NCBI GenBank assembly: GCA_005883585.1 | Contig: VBFD01000096.1 | Location: 1-7,316 of the forward strand | Source: UBA10449 sp005883585 | GTDB lineage: Bacteria > Chloroflexota > Dormibacteria > Dormibacterales > Dormibacteraceae | Direction: 5' to 3' | DNA: 7,316 nt | Shown here: positions 5,688 to 7,316 of the stretch, piece by piece | Position numbering within the stretch: position 1 is the first letter of the stretch | Layout of the letters: the number at the start of each line of letters is the position of its first letter | The notes under the pieces: model-generated | Database searches by the model: none | What the model was told of the DNA's origin: nothing | The model's input: only the letters and a program-made list of their open reading frames with translations | Position numbers and translations under genes: made by a program

Positions 5688-6224
5688 CTATCCGATCTGC
5701 GCCCCGGACGGCGAAACGACGTACCAGGGAGCGCCGAATGCGTTGACGCCCTGGCCGGTCGCATCGCCTGCCTTCTTGTCGGAGATGAACCGGTAGAGCG
5801 GGTGGCCGCCGTATGTGACCTGGGTGGTCCTATCCCCGCGGAGTGTGGTGCCGAGCAACGACGCATTCACGCCGGCTCCGGCTTGCGGAGCGCCGTTGGT
5901 GAGGACTGGCGGCCAGTACTGCACGCAGCTCGCGCTGTTACAGCTAGACGTGGCGCCCTTGTCGGCCACGAACAGGTAGACGGTCTGCCCGTTGGAGTCG
6001 ACGATAACCTGGCCGACATTCGTCGTCCCGACGTTGATTGCGGTGCCCGAACTGACCGGCGGAGCCGGCGACGCGCTGGGCGCCGCGACCGGTGCCGCAC
6101 TTGGAGCAGCGCTCGCCGCTGGACTCGACGGGCCATAAAGGCCCGTCGAACTGGTGGGGGAGCATGCCGCGGCGATGAACGCGGCGGCCACCAGGCCGCC
6201 GGTGAGAACGAAGTTTGAACGCAT
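5688..6224 (-). CDS. Secreted lipoprotein with two Y-x4-D repeats (COG4315 / Lipoprotein_15-like)
   Basis: This 178-residue predicted lipoprotein has a signal sequence with a hydrophobic core (residues 6-20) ending in the lipobox I-A-A-A-C, with the lipidated Cys at C21. A disordered Ala/Pro/Ser linker follows (about 32-57). The folded part has the paired repeats of the COG4315 family: repeat 1 with VDSNGQTVYLFVADKG (Y83-x4-D88), C95, C100 and WPP; repeat 2 with GGHPLYRFISDKKAGDATGQG (Y144-x4-D149) and a closing GAPWYVV. Cys95 and Cys100 are the only other cysteines and may form a disulfide. The function of this family is not established. The start at 6224 is preferred to the ATG at 6245 because it has AGGAG 10 nt upstream (6235-6239) and gives a standard lipoprotein N-terminus. 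It starts 36 bp after the haloperoxidase-like gene stop, so the two are probably one transcript. Confidence 0.88.
   Translation of the reverse strand: MRSNFVLTGGLVAAAFIAAACSPTSSTGLYGPSSPAASAAPSAAPVAAPSASPAPPVSSGTAINVGTTNVGQVIVDSNGQTVYLFVADKGATSSCNSASCVQYWPPVLTNGAPQAGAGVNASLLGTTLRGDRTTQVTYGGHPLYRFISDKKAGDATGQGVNAFGAPWYVVSPSGAQIG
6125..6149 (-). repeat. Perfect 10-bp inverted repeat inside the lipoprotein coding region
   Basis: TCGACGGGCC (6125-6134) and GGCCCGTCGA (6140-6149) are exact reverse complements around a 5-nt loop. In the transcript this is a 10-bp, GC-rich stem covering codons 26-34, just after the signal peptide and lipid Cys. It codes for S-T-G-L-Y-G-P-S, part of the linker. The pairing is seen directly; any regulatory effect is inferred. 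Confidence 0.7.
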
Positions 6225-6234
6225 GTCAGTGCTT

Positions 6235-6239
6235 CTCCT
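6235..6239 (-). promoter_or_regulatory. Ribosome binding site of the lipoprotein gene
   Basis: AGGAG on the minus strand, in AGGAGAAG, lies 10 nt before the ATG at 6222-6224. The upstream in-frame ATG at 6243-6245 would put this site inside the coding region and has no site of its own. This supports the shorter, conventional lipoprotein signal. Confidence 0.6.
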
Positions 6240-6260
6240 GTTCATGAATGGTGGGGTTGG

Positions 6261-7316
6261 TCAGTACCCGCCGGTGCCACGGATGGGGGTGGCGGGGGTG
6301 GTGGTGTCCGATGACTTGGATTCGACGCCGAAGTCGGACGACTTCGACTCGCCGAGCACGAATCGCGCGACATCGCGGCCGAGCTCCAGGCCCGCCTCGT
6401 GGTCGAGCCGAGTGTGGACGCCCGCAAAGATCCGGCTCAGGCCGGCTTCCGTCATGACCGCCTGGTAGCTGTCAAAGGTCCTCACGGTGCCCTTCACGAC
6501 GTCGGAGGTCACCTGGATCTGGTCGTCCTTGCCGAAGAACGAGGACAACACCGTCGCTCCGGCCGCGCTGATGACGCTGTGTGCACCGGGGTAAGAGGGG
6601 TCGGCCGGCGTGGTCGCGAGCGGCGTCCATGTCGGGTCGCCGGCGATGGCCGTGTTGCCGATGCTGTCGCCGGCGCGAATGGCCGTGATCGGCCGCCAGA
6701 TCTGGTAGTGGTACTTCGCGTCGTAAAAGGCGATGACGCCGTCGGCAAAGGTCAGGTTGAGGACCGCGAACAAGCGCGCGGTGGTCTCGAGGTTCGTGTG
6801 GTGGGCCAGGGCCGCGTTGTCGGCGATCTCGTTCCACGTGTTCCAGATCGGCCCGGCCCAGAACTTGGCGGCAACTGTCTCGTCGGCCGTCCGCGTTGTG
6901 CTGGTGTTTTGGCCCAGGCTCTTGACCTCGTTGAGGGCGTTGGCGTAAGCCGGGCTGGTCAGCGCCGCCTCGGGCTGAGGGCGAAACTGGTTGGCGCGGT
7001 CGAGGACGAATGGGGTGACGTTCGCCCAGCCAGTGAACACGGGGGCGGCGAAGGCTGGCGGAACCGGCCGGAAGTCACCAGGCTGGGTGCCGGCGACGAA
7101 TGGTGGTGGGGTGTTGGCGGAACCGTCGTTGGCACGGTCGGCCACCAGTCGCGCGGCGACGTCATGACCGACCTGGATCCCTTGCTGCTTGGCAGCGCCG
7201 TCCGGAATCGCCGCGAGCTCGCCGGCGAGCGTCTGGTCGAGGGCGGCGCTCAGCTTCGAGTTGAGGTTGGGGTAGAGCGCGACGAGGGTGTCGTGGCCGG
7301 CCTGAGCCGCGGCGGC
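6261..7316 (-). CDS. PAP2-superfamily / vanadium-dependent haloperoxidase-like protein (N-terminus beyond window)
   Basis: The frame is open from the TGA at 6261-6263 to the right edge, giving 351 visible residues. The GTG at 7145 is inside the protein because the family-typical segment continues upstream of it (HDTLVALYPNLN, then IPDGAAKQQGIQVGHDVAARLV). The PAP2/haloperoxidase active-site signature is complete in spacing: K201-x6-R208-P209, then P243-G-A-H246, then S294-R295-x5-H301-x3-D305 (numbered from the first visible residue). In vanadium chloroperoxidase the equivalent Lys, Arg, Ser-Gly-His, Arg and His bind vanadate or phosphate, and the last His ligates the metal. Here the Ser-Gly before His is Gly-Ala. 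The tail after residue 325 is low-complexity and holds ESKSSD twice. Relatives are usually secreted; the signal peptide would lie outside the window. Haloperoxidase, phosphatase or an inactive relative are all possible. Confidence 0.87.
   Translation of the reverse strand, partial: AAAAQAGHDTLVALYPNLNSKLSAALDQTLAGELAAIPDGAAKQQGIQVGHDVAARLVADRANDGSANTPPPFVAGTQPGDFRPVPPAFAAPVFTGWANVTPFVLDRANQFRPQPEAALTSPAYANALNEVKSLGQNTSTTRTADETVAAKFWAGPIWNTWNEIADNAALAHHTNLETTARLFAVLNLTFADGVIAFYDAKYHYQIWRPITAIRAGDSIGNTAIAGDPTWTPLATTPADPSYPGAHSVISAAGATVLSSFFGKDDQIQVTSDVVKGTVRTFDSYQAVMTEAGLSRIFAGVHTRLDHEAGLELGRDVARFVLGESKSSDFGVESKSSDTTTPATPIRGTGGY
6306..6350 (-). repeat. Short direct repeat in the haloperoxidase-like C-terminal tail
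   Basis: Two 18-bp units, 6333-6350 and 6306-6323, separated by 9 bp, both encode ESKSSD. They match at 14 of 18 bases, and the differences are synonymous. The spot also contains a 7-bp inverted repeat (CGAAGTC at 6329-6335, GACTTCG at 6340-6346). It lies after the last conserved helix of the enzyme, so the unit probably duplicated in a non-structural tail. Confidence 0.6.

Noticed and set aside
6261..7145. GTG at 7145 as the true start of the haloperoxidase-like protein
   Set aside because: The frame stays open to the window edge, and the upstream residues match the family's conserved N-terminal region, so the real start lies beyond 7316.

Overview
The window is GC-rich (roughly two thirds G+C by eye, with GCC/GTC/CTC-type codons dominating) and gene-dense. 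It looks like chromosomal DNA from a high-GC bacterium. The soluble zinc anti-sigma factor, tandem DUF427 protein, Ala/Pro/Ser-rich lipoprotein and secreted haloperoxidase-like enzyme fit Actinomycetota (for example Thermoleophilia-like soil lineages) or a neighbouring phylum such as Dormiibacterota. I cannot fix the taxon from sequence alone. I see no tRNA, rRNA, CRISPR array, insertion sequence, integrase or phage gene.

Left part (1-1902): the C-terminal end of a HAD-family hydrolase is followed after 2 bp by a complete PLP-dependent threonine/serine dehydratase, both on the plus strand. The dehydratase runs tail-to-tail into a minus-strand aldo/keto reductase, and the two genes share a CTAG that supplies both TAG stops.

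Middle (1903-5213): an 83-bp gap holds a strong GC-rich hairpin, then comes a minus-strand gene for an exported or membrane-anchored protein of unknown function with a CPQC motif. It is divergent, across about 155 bp, from a plus-strand unit of three genes: an ECF-type sigma factor, an overlapping small zinc-finger anti-sigma factor, and a tandem DUF427 protein 11 bp further on. This is the most interesting part: a compact signalling cassette whose stimulus and regulon are unknown.

Right part (5214-7316, all minus strand): a small PRC-barrel-like protein, a COG4315-type (Y-x4-D repeat) lipoprotein, and a PAP2/vanadium-haloperoxidase-like protein that runs off the right edge. The last two are only 36 bp apart and are probably co-transcribed, haloperoxidase first. 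Both seem to be envelope or extracytoplasmic proteins.

No stretch over 300 bp lacks a gene. The largest non-coding interval is the divergent region 3318-3472. Several start codons were moved from the longest reading frame to sites with a better Shine-Dalgarno sequence (1986-3317 with a TTG start, 3473-4120, 4413-5213, 5688-6224). I found no clear defence system, mobile element or other unmistakably novel machinery. The leads are the sigma/anti-sigma/DUF427 unit with its divergent exported protein, the altered vanadate-site motif in the haloperoxidase-like enzyme, and several inverted repeats.
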